A stretch of DNA of 64,000 nt. Origin: Aquila chrysaetos chrysaetos (lineage: Eukaryota; Chordata; Aves; Accipitriformes; Accipitridae). The DNA lies in the NCBI RefSeq assembly GCF_900496995.4, contig NC_044009.1, positions 42,741,505 to 42,805,504 on the forward strand, written 5' to 3'. This document shows positions 12,701-24,700 of this stretch, piece by piece. A program made the translations under genes and the position numbers. The notes under the pieces were generated by a model that did no database searches, was not told the DNA's origin, and saw only the letters and a list, made by a program, of their open reading frames with translations. The stretch's first letter is position 1, and each line of letters starts with the position of its first letter.

Positions 12701-15700
12701 AACCAGGTTTACTAAAAAGGCAAATCTAGTTTAAAGCTAGAAAAGGGAAGGTGAGAGCTCGGGAGGGGGGCAAGGAGGAGGGGTGTCCTCCACAGCAAAC
12801 CAGAAAACCACAAGACCCACCTGAAGCACTTGGTGAAGGCGAAGGCACAGAAATGCTGGGAGAAAACGCAGGCACCGACTTCGTTGGAAGCTCACCGAGT
12901 CCTGCACCACTCTGCGAAGCATCGCTCTGCCTCGCAGGCTCTGTTGCCGATGAGGACGGCAGAAGGACCGTGTCCAAGGAGCTGGTGCAGGGTGGAGCGG
13001 GAGGGGAGCTCCCAGCCGTGCTGGATGCCGCGTGGGCATCTGACACGGGCACTGTGCTCCTCTCCCCACCGCTGGTGGCTATCGCTGAGCTGGGCGTACT
13101 GGTGCGAGGGGTGTCGGGCAGGCGTCCTCCTGTAGCTGAGGTCCCTTCTGCTGAGAAAGGGCAAAGCAAAATGGATTTATACACCCTAAGCTATAAACGG
13201 GTGGGCGTGCTCTCTTCCATCACGACCCTTAGGCTGACGGCACAGATACAACGTGGCAGATGATCCAAACCTGGAGAAAATGCTAACTGAAGAAGCAAGG
13301 CTTTCTTGTGCAAGGAGGGACTGCTCACAGGAGGACACCCTGCAGAGGGCACTAGGAACAAGTCATGGGAGTGCTGTTGGGTTTGCTTCTCCTCCACCCT
13401 GCTCCCGGTGCCGCAGCCCAGCCGCGGGCATCACGCACCCGTGGTGAGCGAGGTGGGGTTACAGCGGCACGGATACTCGAAACAAAGCATGGCAGGCTTG
13501 TATGGGATCAGTAAATACTGCATTTGCATCCCAGGGCGAGAGTAAGGAATGACTGGAGTTGCCTTCTGCTTGTATAAACACAGCCAGCGGGACAGTCTTG
13601 AAATTGTGCTGTCTCAGAAAACACACCAAAACTTGGGGCCAGACTGCTCTTGCAGTAAGGCTGGGTTTTTCTGGTGACTAAATGCAAAAAAACAGCTAAT
13701 GCATTTTTCTCTGGAAGTTGAAATTTTCTTCCATAATGCCCAGTGACATTCTGCAGCATCTTCTAGCATGCCCTCACTCCTCCATACAAAGCAGACATTT
13801 GAGGTCTACAGGTAGAAGCCCCACGGGGATGGGCAGAGCTCACCTGGGGAAGTGCTTTCCGAAGAAGATGGCGAGCCTGTGAGCAACAGGTCTGTGGACA
13901 ACATGGTGGCACCTCTGCCGCCACCACCCTGGGCTCCCAAAGAGCTCTCCTGCTCTGGAGATCTGACGTTTTCGGTACCAGTGGTGGAAATCTCTGTTGT
14001 TTGGGCCAGTCTGGTGCTGGCTGGCAGAGACCTTAATGTCCTCCCTCCACCCTTGGTGGCTGTCGTGGAAACAGAGGTACTAGTGGTAGGGAAATCGGTT
14101 CTTCTCTCTGTTGACAGGATGCTGAGTGACACATGGCTGCTTCCAGTAGCTAAGATGTGATAAAGAAACAATTTACATTTTTACACATGTGAAACTACAA
14201 ATAAACAGACGAGCTTTCTTGTAGTAGCAGCCAGAGGCAGCAAGTACATGCACAAGTAGAAAATATGAGAAGATGTCAATCCAGAGAAAATAGGAAATTT
14301 GCGAAGATGTGAATCCTTCCTACAGAAATTTGTCTTCTAAAAACCACGGTTTGATGCCAAGAAAAGTGCTGTTACATAGAAACTGCTGAACTACTAATGC
14401 TGTGCACTTGATTTCACCATTATGTGCCTAAGTGCACTCCATGCTGCTAGAACAAACAAATACCCTAACAACCCAGAAAAGTCTGGAAATCGGTTCAGAC
14501 AAGGCACAATGCTGATCAGTGTGAAGCTCTTAGAGAAGAAGTCTGAAGAAATGGGATCGGGGGATCAGACCCCCTCGGCACTGCAGCAGACCAAACAGCG
14601 GTATGAAGGACCTCAGAGAGCACATTCAAAGTTGCCTTAAATTTGTTGAGCTGGTTGGTTCAATTTCTGGGAAGCAGCATGGTCCAAGGGGTAGGACAGA
14701 GGGCAAGAACTGAAATCTGGTCCCTGGGACTGCAGGGACACAGTCTAATCCTTGCTTGCTTAGTTCTCTTGCCTATAAAATGGAGATAGCAACTGGAGAT
14801 AGTAAAAAAAGAATCGTGATTTGAAAGTTAATTATTTTTCTTGGCATAATGAAACTTTCCACACATCTGCCCTTTCTGTAAAAAGCCCAAACCACATTTT
14901 TTGGTCAAGCGAGAGCTGAAATATTTCAGACACAAAATCACACACATCCTTCCAAACAATATATCCTGCATAGCAGAGAAGAGTCAGGCAAGTGTAAGAT
15001 ACAGTAACAGTCCTCTTTTTACTCACAAGAAAAATGGTATTTCACTCCTAACTTGAGCTCACCTGGGGAAGGACCTTCCGAAGGAGAGTGTGCTAGTGAA
15101 GGGTCTGCCACCCGCTCAGTGAAATCTGTGATTTCTCTGGACCCAGGAACTCCGTAGGTGTCTCTCACAGAAGACACGGATGAGGATCGGATCGTGCCCA
15201 AGGTCCTGTACGTGTCACTACTGGACGTGGAGACTTCTGCTGCCCATCGGCTGGTGCCTGTGGCAGACCCTGGGGGCCTCCCGCCGCTGCCGGTGGCCGT
15301 GGCTGCAACGAAAGTGCTGGTGGGAGAGGAAGCAAGGGCGTTCTTCTCTGTTGTTGAGCTGTTAACTGGTCGGTCGCTGCTTCTGACACCTAAGATACAA
15401 TAAAACCGGGTTTGATTTATGCGTATTGAGCTATACCTTTGAGGGATTGTTTGTACAGCGTACATTTCTACACTGTTCGTTGAGAAGCTGAATAGACCAA
15501 GCTCTCAAGCTGGAAAAGGTGCTGCTCTGGGAAGAGGTGAATCCCTTATGTTCAAGCACATGTGGCTTACAAAAAGTCATGAAAATCTCAACTGAAACCC
15601 ATGTTTTTTAGCTGCAGGCTGTGCACAATACCCAATTTATGCATTTAAGCTGCCTTTGAGCCTGTTTAAATAAGGAGTATACACCTCTAACTTCAAACCA

Positions 15701-18700
15701 AACCTAGAGGATGAGCTAAACCAGGCCTGGTTTACATTTTCTAGTGACAGTCCAGAGAGCCAAGCTGCTGTCTTAGTGCTGGGCTGACGGCCGAGTCCCC
15801 CCCAGCATCGGGCACGCAGGGCCGGACACAGCCTCACCCATAAGATGCTCAGAAACACCGCGGTGCCCCAGCCTGGTGTTTGACCCAGCCTGATTTACCC
15901 CACATTTAGCAGGCGTGCCGCCCCAGGGCTCTCCCAAACCGCAGCGCTGGGGATGCCAATATTTCACCAGCTCACCAGGAGCAGGAGCTGCACTCACAGA
16001 GCAATGGGCTTAATTGTGAATTGATGGTGAATGGTGGGGCAGAGCTTATTTGGGACCACTCCAAGGGGACAGGGCGAGTCAGCACTGTCGTGGCTGTGGG
16101 GAGTCCCAAAATGCCGCCGCTCTTACAGACCAGCCTGCGTGGCAGACGCAGCACCAGGCGACGGCTGCAAATCGCCAGCAAACGTGTCTCTGGCAGGGAA
16201 AAAGTGCATGCACTTATTTCTAACCGATGGCTGCTTTTCCCAGCATGGGAGTTTCATTAGCAATGAGGACACTGATGTTTTTCACTTTTTCACCCAAAAG
16301 CTGAGATCCACTCCCACCCTTCCCACCAGCCCCGCTGCCAGCCCGATGCAGCCGGTAATAAAAATATCCATGTATCCAACAGTGACTGATGGCCATATCT
16401 AAAGAAAAACAGCGTGGGGATGCGGAATCTTGCTCAGCCCCAAAGCAGCCAACTTTCAGACTAACAAATTTACCTCTGAAAGTACTTTCGGAGGCAGAGA
16501 GGGAGCTTGTGAGCAAAGGCTCCCCGGGAGGCTCTGGGAGATCGGTGGCTTCCCGTGAGCCGTTAGGACGGCGTGTCCCGGTCCCCGAGGAAGAGAGGGT
16601 CCCCCGCAAAGAGCTGGTGGGGTCGGTGCTGGTGGCAGAGCCCCTCGTCACCCTGGCTGTGCGGCTGTTTGCGGGGGACCCCGGTGCCCCCGCTGCCACG
16701 CTGGGTACGTCAGCGCCGCGGGCGTCCGAGTGCAGCGTCGCCTCTTCTGCAGCAGGGATGCTCTTGGGTTCGTAATTGCTGCTAAAGGCTAAAAAAAGGA
16801 GAAAAGAAATATAAAACTGCATACACTGTGAATGAAAACAGCTGGGTAGGCTTCATCCCGCTATCAGTAGATGTACACAATGTATGTGTGAATATTCAAT
16901 ACGGAAATATTTAATACTGGGAAATCATTAAGACAGGGGAAAAAATGGTCTCTGTATAGGAACTCATGAAGTTATTGCTTGCAAAATTCAACTGAAAGTT
17001 TTCAAGGAAAATCTATCCTCCTCTTCCAACAAGAATAATATTTATCCATACTTTCATTTCTGTGAAATGTTTTTAAATGTACAGAATGTGCCAAATACAA
17101 TATTATTCCTCCTTTCTTTAAAATAAAAAGGATGTATTTTGTTTATAAAGAGTCTTTAAATAATGTTCTGAGTTATACAGCTAGCTATCGAAACTCACTC
17201 GTGGAAGCGCTTTCCAAAGCAGACGGTGAGCCTGTGAGTAACGGGTCTGTGGCATCTCTGCCACCACCACCCTGGGTTCCCAAAGACATCCCAGGGGACT
17301 GGGTCTGGTCTGAAGAGCTGGTGATTTCGGTACCAGAGGTGGAAATCTCTGCTGCATCGGCCAGCCTGGTACTGGCTGGCAGAGACCTTAACGTCCTCTC
17401 TCCACCCTTGGTGGCTGTTGTGGAAACAGAGGTGCCGGTGGTGGGGAAATCTGAAACTCTCCTCTCCGTGGCCGAGACGCTGGATGGATGGTAGCTGCTT
17501 CCAATGGCTACGGCACAATAAAAAAACCTGGATTTATACATATGAAATTATAAACAGATGGATCCATTTTCTTCCCAGATGCTTACAGCGCACATGCAGA
17601 TATTAAGCATAGGAAGTTTTCAATCTAGACAAAGTGCTCTTCTGGAAAGGCATGAATCCCTTCATCGCAGGAAGACCTTGCACAAAACCCGGGGCTCGCT
17701 GCCAGGACAGCACGGCTTCATGAGAGCCACGGCGGCTCGGCCAGCGGGAAACCACAGGGGACAAGGACTGCGGGGACTTGCCTTTAAACCCCACCTTTGC
17801 TCTAAGACTAGTGGAAATAGGCTCAGGCACTCTCAGTTATTTTTTTGTAGCTTGAACACGGCATCAAACAACGAAGGGGGGGAACCTGAGTGCGGCCACA
17901 TTCCCATATGAGCCTGCAGCTCACTACACATCCCAGGGCTTAACGGGACACAAGGAAAAATGCTTAAGGAAGCACAAAATAGGGTAAAACAACAAATCGT
18001 AGACTAACCGAGCTCACCCGTGGCAGTGCTCTCTGAAGCTGGGTGAGAAGGGGTGAGCCGGTGCTCTGCGGAGGACGCAGGGAAACGTTCCCACGCTGGG
18101 GCCACCGAGGAGGGTGCCAAGGCCAGGGACTGAGCCGCGGAGCCGGGCGCTGCCCTTCGGATACCGGACTTCGGGTTTTCTGCAGCCCCAGCTGCCGTGA
18201 CAGAGGGAAGGGATGTGTCAGTGTGAGAACCCAATGCTTTCAATAGTTCATGTGGAGTGGGGCAAAGTCTCCGTTTTCGAGAGCTCCAGAAATTAGCTGC
18301 TTGCAAAGCAAGCGAGGGGAAGCCGCAGAGCCCAGGAATCTCGGGGTTTTTGTCCTGTACAGGTTGTTGAAGCACAGGCATCTCACCCTGTCTAGCCGAG
18401 AGCAAACCCACCCGGCATGGCCGTGAGCGTGGGTTACCGACACAGCTCAGGTGGGACACACAGCTCAGGTGGGGCTGGGACCTTGCCTTTGCTCTGCAGC
18501 TGGCACTGAACCAGCCAAGATACTTCACAGCTGCAGATGCCCACCCTGCAGGAAACATGGTGATAAGGTCCAAAGATCCTTTTTTGGTTTTTTTAAGTGG
18601 AAAATGTTGGGGGTTTTTGGACCAACTGATTTTTTCCGTTGCTTTTTCCTTCTTTCAGCGGGGAATGTCAGCTAACCATCCAAATAATAACAGAGCGCAT

Positions 18701-21700
18701 GCAAAACACAGCATCTTCTCTGTTTCAAGAAAGGAAAAGCTATATAAAGGCTTCTTAAAGCTATAAAATAAATCCACGGGCCAGCAAAGCTCACCTCCAA
18801 AAGCGCTGTCTGTGGCAGGCGATGCTGTGAGCGAAGGGCTTGTGGAGTCTCCCGTGACATCCCTGGGGTGTAGCATGACATGATTTGCACCAGTCTGGGT
18901 ACTGGAAGCTTGGGGGGAGGACTGGGGCTTTCCAGAAGAGCCAGGGAAGGGGGTGCTGGGGAGGGGCTGCACCGTCCCCCCGCCGCTCCCCGAGGGGCCG
19001 GGTGAAGTGGCTGCAGTGCCCATGGGAGGGCTGCCAGGCGGCTTCGTGCCCACCCAGCCTCTCGCCAGTCGAGAGGGGCCGCCGGTGCCTGCAAGGCAAT
19101 GGGGGAAAGCAAATGAGAGCACAGAGATGGGCTGAGCTGCCCACCCAGCATCGTCCGCTGTCACCCTCCGCCTCCCCCTGCAGCCCACAGTTCCCTCGTC
19201 TGTCCTCTGCCTACAGCAACTTTGTGTTTGGGAGCTGCACCAAGTAATTCATAATTTTCAAGGCCAGGAGAAGCCACACGGATCCTTCTCTCCATCTTCG
19301 TGCACGAAGCGAGGCAGAAAACTGCCCTGAGCACATGGTGAGGATGGAGGGCCGGATCCAGCGCACAAATCTCTAGCAGTGCAGCGGAGCCAGGCTTAAC
19401 CGATGCCCGGTTTCTCTGGGGAACAGCATCCACCTTGTTCCCAGGCTGAACTGGGATGGCTTACCTGGGCGACGAGTCTCCGCAGATGAAGGTAGCAGCA
19501 CTGTCCTCGTTGCGTTGTCAAACCCCACCACATCCTGGGCCTCGCCGTGCCCGCCCAGCACCCTCTCAGCCAAATCCGTGCTGACGGCTGCCAAAACCAG
19601 CGGCGTCTTCTCGGCAGATGGAGGGGTGCTGGGAGAAGCCAAAGCCCTCTTGCCTCTCTCCCGGCTGCCTGCAGCACGGTGATGGCTTCCAGCAGCTAGA
19701 AAGCAACACAGAGAGGGTCATCTTCCCCCTGGACAAGTTAATTTGTCTCGGCTGGGGCAGCAGCAGCATCACCCGCAGTGGTACCCAGCCCCACCATATG
19801 CAATAGGTAGGGTCACTGCTGCATCCCCCGCGTTTCCTCTATTTAACGCAGAGCACACGGCAAGAGGGATTGCTGGGAACAGAGGGTTTCTGGCACAAAA
19901 AACTATCGGCATTTAAAAATTTGTCTTCATTTGTACATGGCAAAAGAAACCCAGATTTTTTTTAAAAAACATTAAAAATGCAGAAGGCACTAAGGAGGTT
20001 ACATCAGGACAGCCAGCAGCTGGCAGCCTGGGCATGCCAGCTCCACACTTTAGTCCCTAAGCAGAAAAAAATGAGGAATTAAAAAATTAAAGAAAACCTC
20101 TATGCTCATATCTCAGCAAGACACTTATTTCACCCAGGCATATTAAGATAAAAAATAAAGTGGGGACAGGGCAATCAGCCCAGCCTTGTCCTTCTGGTGT
20201 GGGAAACAGGTTTTGGTTTAGTGCATGCTTAAAAAAGTACACTGGTTTACTCATGACCACAGTCCCACCAAATGAGAAGATTATGAACAAGCCCAAAGGT
20301 AAGTGTTCACTTGCACGATTTCCACGTGAGGACCTCAGCTACAAATCATGACACGGCTGGTCAGATATTTTTAACTCAGGCACTTATAATCTAGGTTGGG
20401 TTTGTGATGGGGTTCAGCTCCTCCTGAGAGGAGGCATGGGGATGCCGGGGTCTCCGCTCTGCACGCAGCCTTCAAGCTCCGTGGATGGGCAGGACTCTCT
20501 GGAGTGCTGCTGGGTGGTGAATAATGACAACAGCCGCTCACGAGAATCACCTTCATTGTAATGTTAAAAAAGACCCAGCTTTCCTGGGACTGGATTTCTT
20601 CCAAAAATCTGAATTTCTAGCAGCAGGTGGGAATACTTCCTAACCCACCAGCTACGCTCGGTCCATGGGCTGGGTACGGCAAACAGGGACACTTGCATCA
20701 ATAAAACTCACCGGGAGGATGGCTGTGGGCAGGCAGGTGGGTCACTGTCCCAGCAGACAGGCTGTCCGGGGATCCTGCTCCTGGTGGGGTGACATCCCCA
20801 CCACCGGTGGGGGGACCAACGTGCCCCATGACCCCACTCGCCGCTGGCACCGCACCGTGCCTGGCAGGCAGCGATGCCCGCTCCCTGCTCCCAGCCAGCA
20901 TCGTCACCACCTCCACACTGTCCATGAGAGCACCAGAAGTCCTTATCTCCATGTCCGAACTTCTCCTCGCCTGATGGCTGCTTTCGACGACTGAAAGAAA
21001 AAACAAGAAAAAAATTAAAATCCCATCAGCACAGGACGTGCAGGCTTGGCTCATTGGAGTAACACTGAGGCCAAGCTCTGATCTCATTTACACTAGAGAA
21101 AATTTTGCATAATCAAAACACAGACATGAAATTTATTTTTGGATTCATACCAGTGGAAATTAGATCGGTCTGTGGGGCCAAATGCTGAAACCCACCTTTG
21201 TGCACAAGATTAATGCAATTCAGCACCCCCATGCTTTTTGTATGTTAGGAGAAATAATCTTTAAAGGAGCAAAAAGAAAGTCTTAAACAAATAACCAATG
21301 GAGATGATACATGCCGTGTGGAGTCCATGGGAGGAGTGTGTAGGTCTCCAGAGCTGATGGCCAGCTAGAGCCCAGCACAGCCCGTGTGCCCCATCCCGAG
21401 GGCGTGATGGGAGGGGGCTGGGCCCCACAGCTCTTCCCCTCTTTCCGCTCGGCCAGTGCTTGCTGGATGCCTCATCTCGAATCCTACCACCTCCAGAGAC
21501 CCGGCATGAAGCTGGCCGAGAACTGCAGGGCAAACAGGAGGGTTGGCACAACTCATCCAGCCACCACAAGGCACCGGGACAGAAGAGATCAATGTATGTT
21601 GTGGATTACGCTGGCCATCCAGGTCCTGAAGCACCACAAGGTGATGGACATTTTGGTGTATCTGACATTAATGTCTACCAGAACATGAGAAAAAAGATGG

Positions 21701-24700
21701 AGAAGTTTGTGCACCTGCAGGTCCATTTTCTGTGAGCAAACATGGCCGGAGCTCCTGCTCCAACCTAAAAGTGTTCGGTCTGCTCTCTTGCTCCTGCTGG
21801 AAGGCTGCTCCAAGTTCCCACCTCTCCCATTATCCAGAATAATTTTCTTTTTTCATTAGAAAATGAATAAACAAACACATTTATGGAATAAATGTTGGTT
21901 CCCAAGCCAGCATAACGCTTTAGCTTAGCTAGCTCTTCTCCTCCCTCCACTTGCTTCCCACTGTGCCGATGTATAACAGCAGCAATCTCATCTCCTCTTT
22001 GCACAAGTTTCTTCTGCATTTCTACCATCTGCTGTATCTCATGGACCCAAAAATGACTTCTCCCAGGGATGTCAATAGGCATTACATGCTTTACGGGATC
22101 TCCAAAAGCACACAGATGGCTATGTGCAGCTCTAGAATATAAACATGTTCCCAAATCAGGTCTTAAGACATTACTCAGTAGCCAACTTCTTGGCTCAATC
22201 ATTAACACCGACTGCCGGCAGCAGCAGCAGCAGGACTCGGTGCTGTAGCTTCAGCCTTGGGTCTGTCATCCAGCCTGATACTGCCTGGAGCAGAGCATCT
22301 AGTGACAGCTGCCGTAAGCAGTTCCAGTGAGATTTGCCGGGGGAATCGGGGTTTCCAGCCCGTGGTACCAGCCAGAGCCGTGCAAGGATTTCCCTGCACG
22401 TCGGTCCCATGAAAACCAGCAGCAACCATCCCTGCCCCATGTGAGAGCCACGAGGCTTGGCTGGCACTGCAGCCTCAGATGCTCTTCAAAGCCCACAACA
22501 AGTCAAAGTGAGTCCAAATCATGGCTGTGTCATCTGAAACAGCGAGATCCCAGTTTTGCCCATCTTCCTTATAACCAAAATGCAATCTCTGGGCTGGAAT
22601 AGCCCGACGCACGCTCCACTTGCTGAGTGGGCAGAATGGGAGCCTGGCTAGGGAAACTGCAATGTAGGGTCTGAAGTCTCTCAAGAAATTGAGAAAAATC
22701 AGATATTTGGGGAGGGGAACTCTCCCCACTTTGCAGCTCAGAGATCCACGAGATCTCTGGGACATGTCGTGCCTGTTGCGCACATGGCATCTCAAAATAG
22801 GGTTGTGGGTGATACACAGGCAGCAGCTAAAGGCACCGCTCAGTCTCTGCCCGAAAGATCTGATGTTGAAGGTTAAGCTTTGCACATCTCTCCTTGGCCT
22901 CCAAGCACTTTCTGTAAGAAAGCTGTGCCTCAGAGAAACACCCACGGGACACCTACTCCTCCTTGCCTTGAGTGTCTCCTTTGGGGTTGCTGTACCTGCC
23001 ACACCAGAGGTGGCAATTTCAGGAGTGGTCTCCTCTACCCACCTGCAATAGCTTCAGTGGGAACTCAACAAGAAAAAAGAGACACGTAGGTAGGACAGTC
23101 TGCATTTCATCCTGGCAGTCCGAGCACCACGAGGCCGAAGGAGCCAAGAGCCGCAGTGGAGCAGAGCCCCTTGGGTGCCTTTACTGAGAGCCCTAGCCGT
23201 GGCTGCGATGCCCACCTCGCCGAGCACACTGAGCAGCCACTGCCGTCTGGAGCCCACTGTGAGCCACCTCCTGTCCCATGGAACAAGCGGCTCCTTGTCC
23301 CCGTTTGGATGAGGGGATGCAAAGTCACAGGGGACGCTTGCTATGCTCATTTGCAAGCCAATACCCAGCCTGTAATTGTAAGCCGCAAGTCCATTTATAG
23401 CAGCCCCGATGCTGAAAAATCTGGGTGTGCTGGAGGGCGGCGCACTGAATTTCTCTCCGTTCCGCTCTTGCTAAAAGCTTTCAGCTGTGTAACCCATGCT
23501 TACTGTGCCCCAGCAGCCAGCTTTGCTACACAGAAAAAAGGCAAAGCAGCAGATGCTTAAAGAAACCCTTAGGGGATGAGTGTAGACAGGGAAATTTGCT
23601 TTCTCAGGTTGCCAAGTCATATGTCAACAAGGGCTCTGGCCAAGCACACTAAAATATATAGCGGGGCACTGCAGCAGGCATTTAATTGCCACTTCTTAAA
23701 AATAACCCTGGAAATGCCAGCAAAAACCCTCAGCTACGACCCTTGATTGAATGCAATCTGTTCAAAAGTAAAATACTGCTGTTTGCTTGTCTGGTTGTTG
23801 TTCGCCCTGCAAATCCACCTCGGAGTTTTCTCTATCCTCTTTTGGCTCTGCAGAGCGGCTGGGAATAAACCGAAGCAAAACCCTTCCCCTTATCATGGGC
23901 GCCAGCAAACCTGGCTTTGAGTGCAGCCAGGGAGTGGATGGGATGAATAAGAAGGTATTATTTACACAGGCTTTTTAGAGTCATCTGGCATTTTTACGTC
24001 TGCCCTGCAAGGTACACCAGGTCCTGGTGCAGGGAGGAAATACTCTCGCCAGCATGGGCTCAGCTCCCCAGTTTGGTGGGTGCAGAGCATGAGCTGGGCT
24101 GGAAAAGCTAACCCACAGCATGTAGTAAGGAAAGCTGAAAAAATCAGGCTGTTCAACAAAATAGACATGAAATCTCAGCTTATCACACAGCCGTCAAGCC
24201 TGCCAGAAGTGCAAGACCACCACAATCGTCTCCTCTGACTTGCCTGCAGAAGTTAGCCTTCAAAGATGACCCTTCACTGAAGCAGGTGGACCAGATGCAA
24301 GCTTCTTCCAAAAAAATACACTCAGGACCATCTGGCCTTCCCTGATGCATTAAAGGCTTAAAGCAGAGGGGCCCTTTAGCTCAGGTACCCATTTGTCACT
24401 AACAGTTTCGTCACATCCTAAGCTGCCAACTGCTTTCCGCTGTTTAACTCCACGTGACCACAGCTGTCAAGAGAAATATTTGACTTCCAGTGCAAAACCC
24501 TCCTGCCACCCGCTGGACCAGTGTTTTCCTTCCCAGTTAAAACTAGCAGTGATGCTCACCAGACAGGTCGAGGCTTGGAGTTACTTTTTCTTCGCAAGCA
24601 TAACAAGTCCACGGCTTGCTGGGAGCTGAGTTATAACGCGGCCAGGACAAACAGATCAAGTTCCAGCTGATTTCTCGAGGCTTTGGGTTTGCCCCTGGCA

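Larger units (their letters stand above)
10935..20990 (-). repeat. HEG1: Tandem array of eleven duplicated phase-1 mucin exons in HEG1
   Basis: Eleven exons of 73 to 114 codons follow one another at 0.6-1.4 kb spacing, and each is an exact multiple of three with phase 1 at both ends. They share, in varied preservation, a GSSHH-type start, an ERR plus TT-rich stretch, a GGERTLRSL core and an SPSxSEST end. Short intron blocks next to several exons also match, so whole genomic segments were copied. The introns between them hold nothing else I can recognise, apart from a MIR-like scrap near 14,755. The frame survives skipping or gaining any unit, so unit number could vary by splicing or by copy number. 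Confidence 0.85.

Noticed and set aside
12751..13263. A 170-codon plus-strand open frame
   Set aside because: Antisense to HEG1 mucin unit 9; no splice or start support.
597..20990. Assignment of the mucin gene to MUC13 instead of HEG1
   Set aside because: The SEA-like and EGF sequences match HEG1 almost word for word, and the SLC12A8 neighbour fits HEG1.
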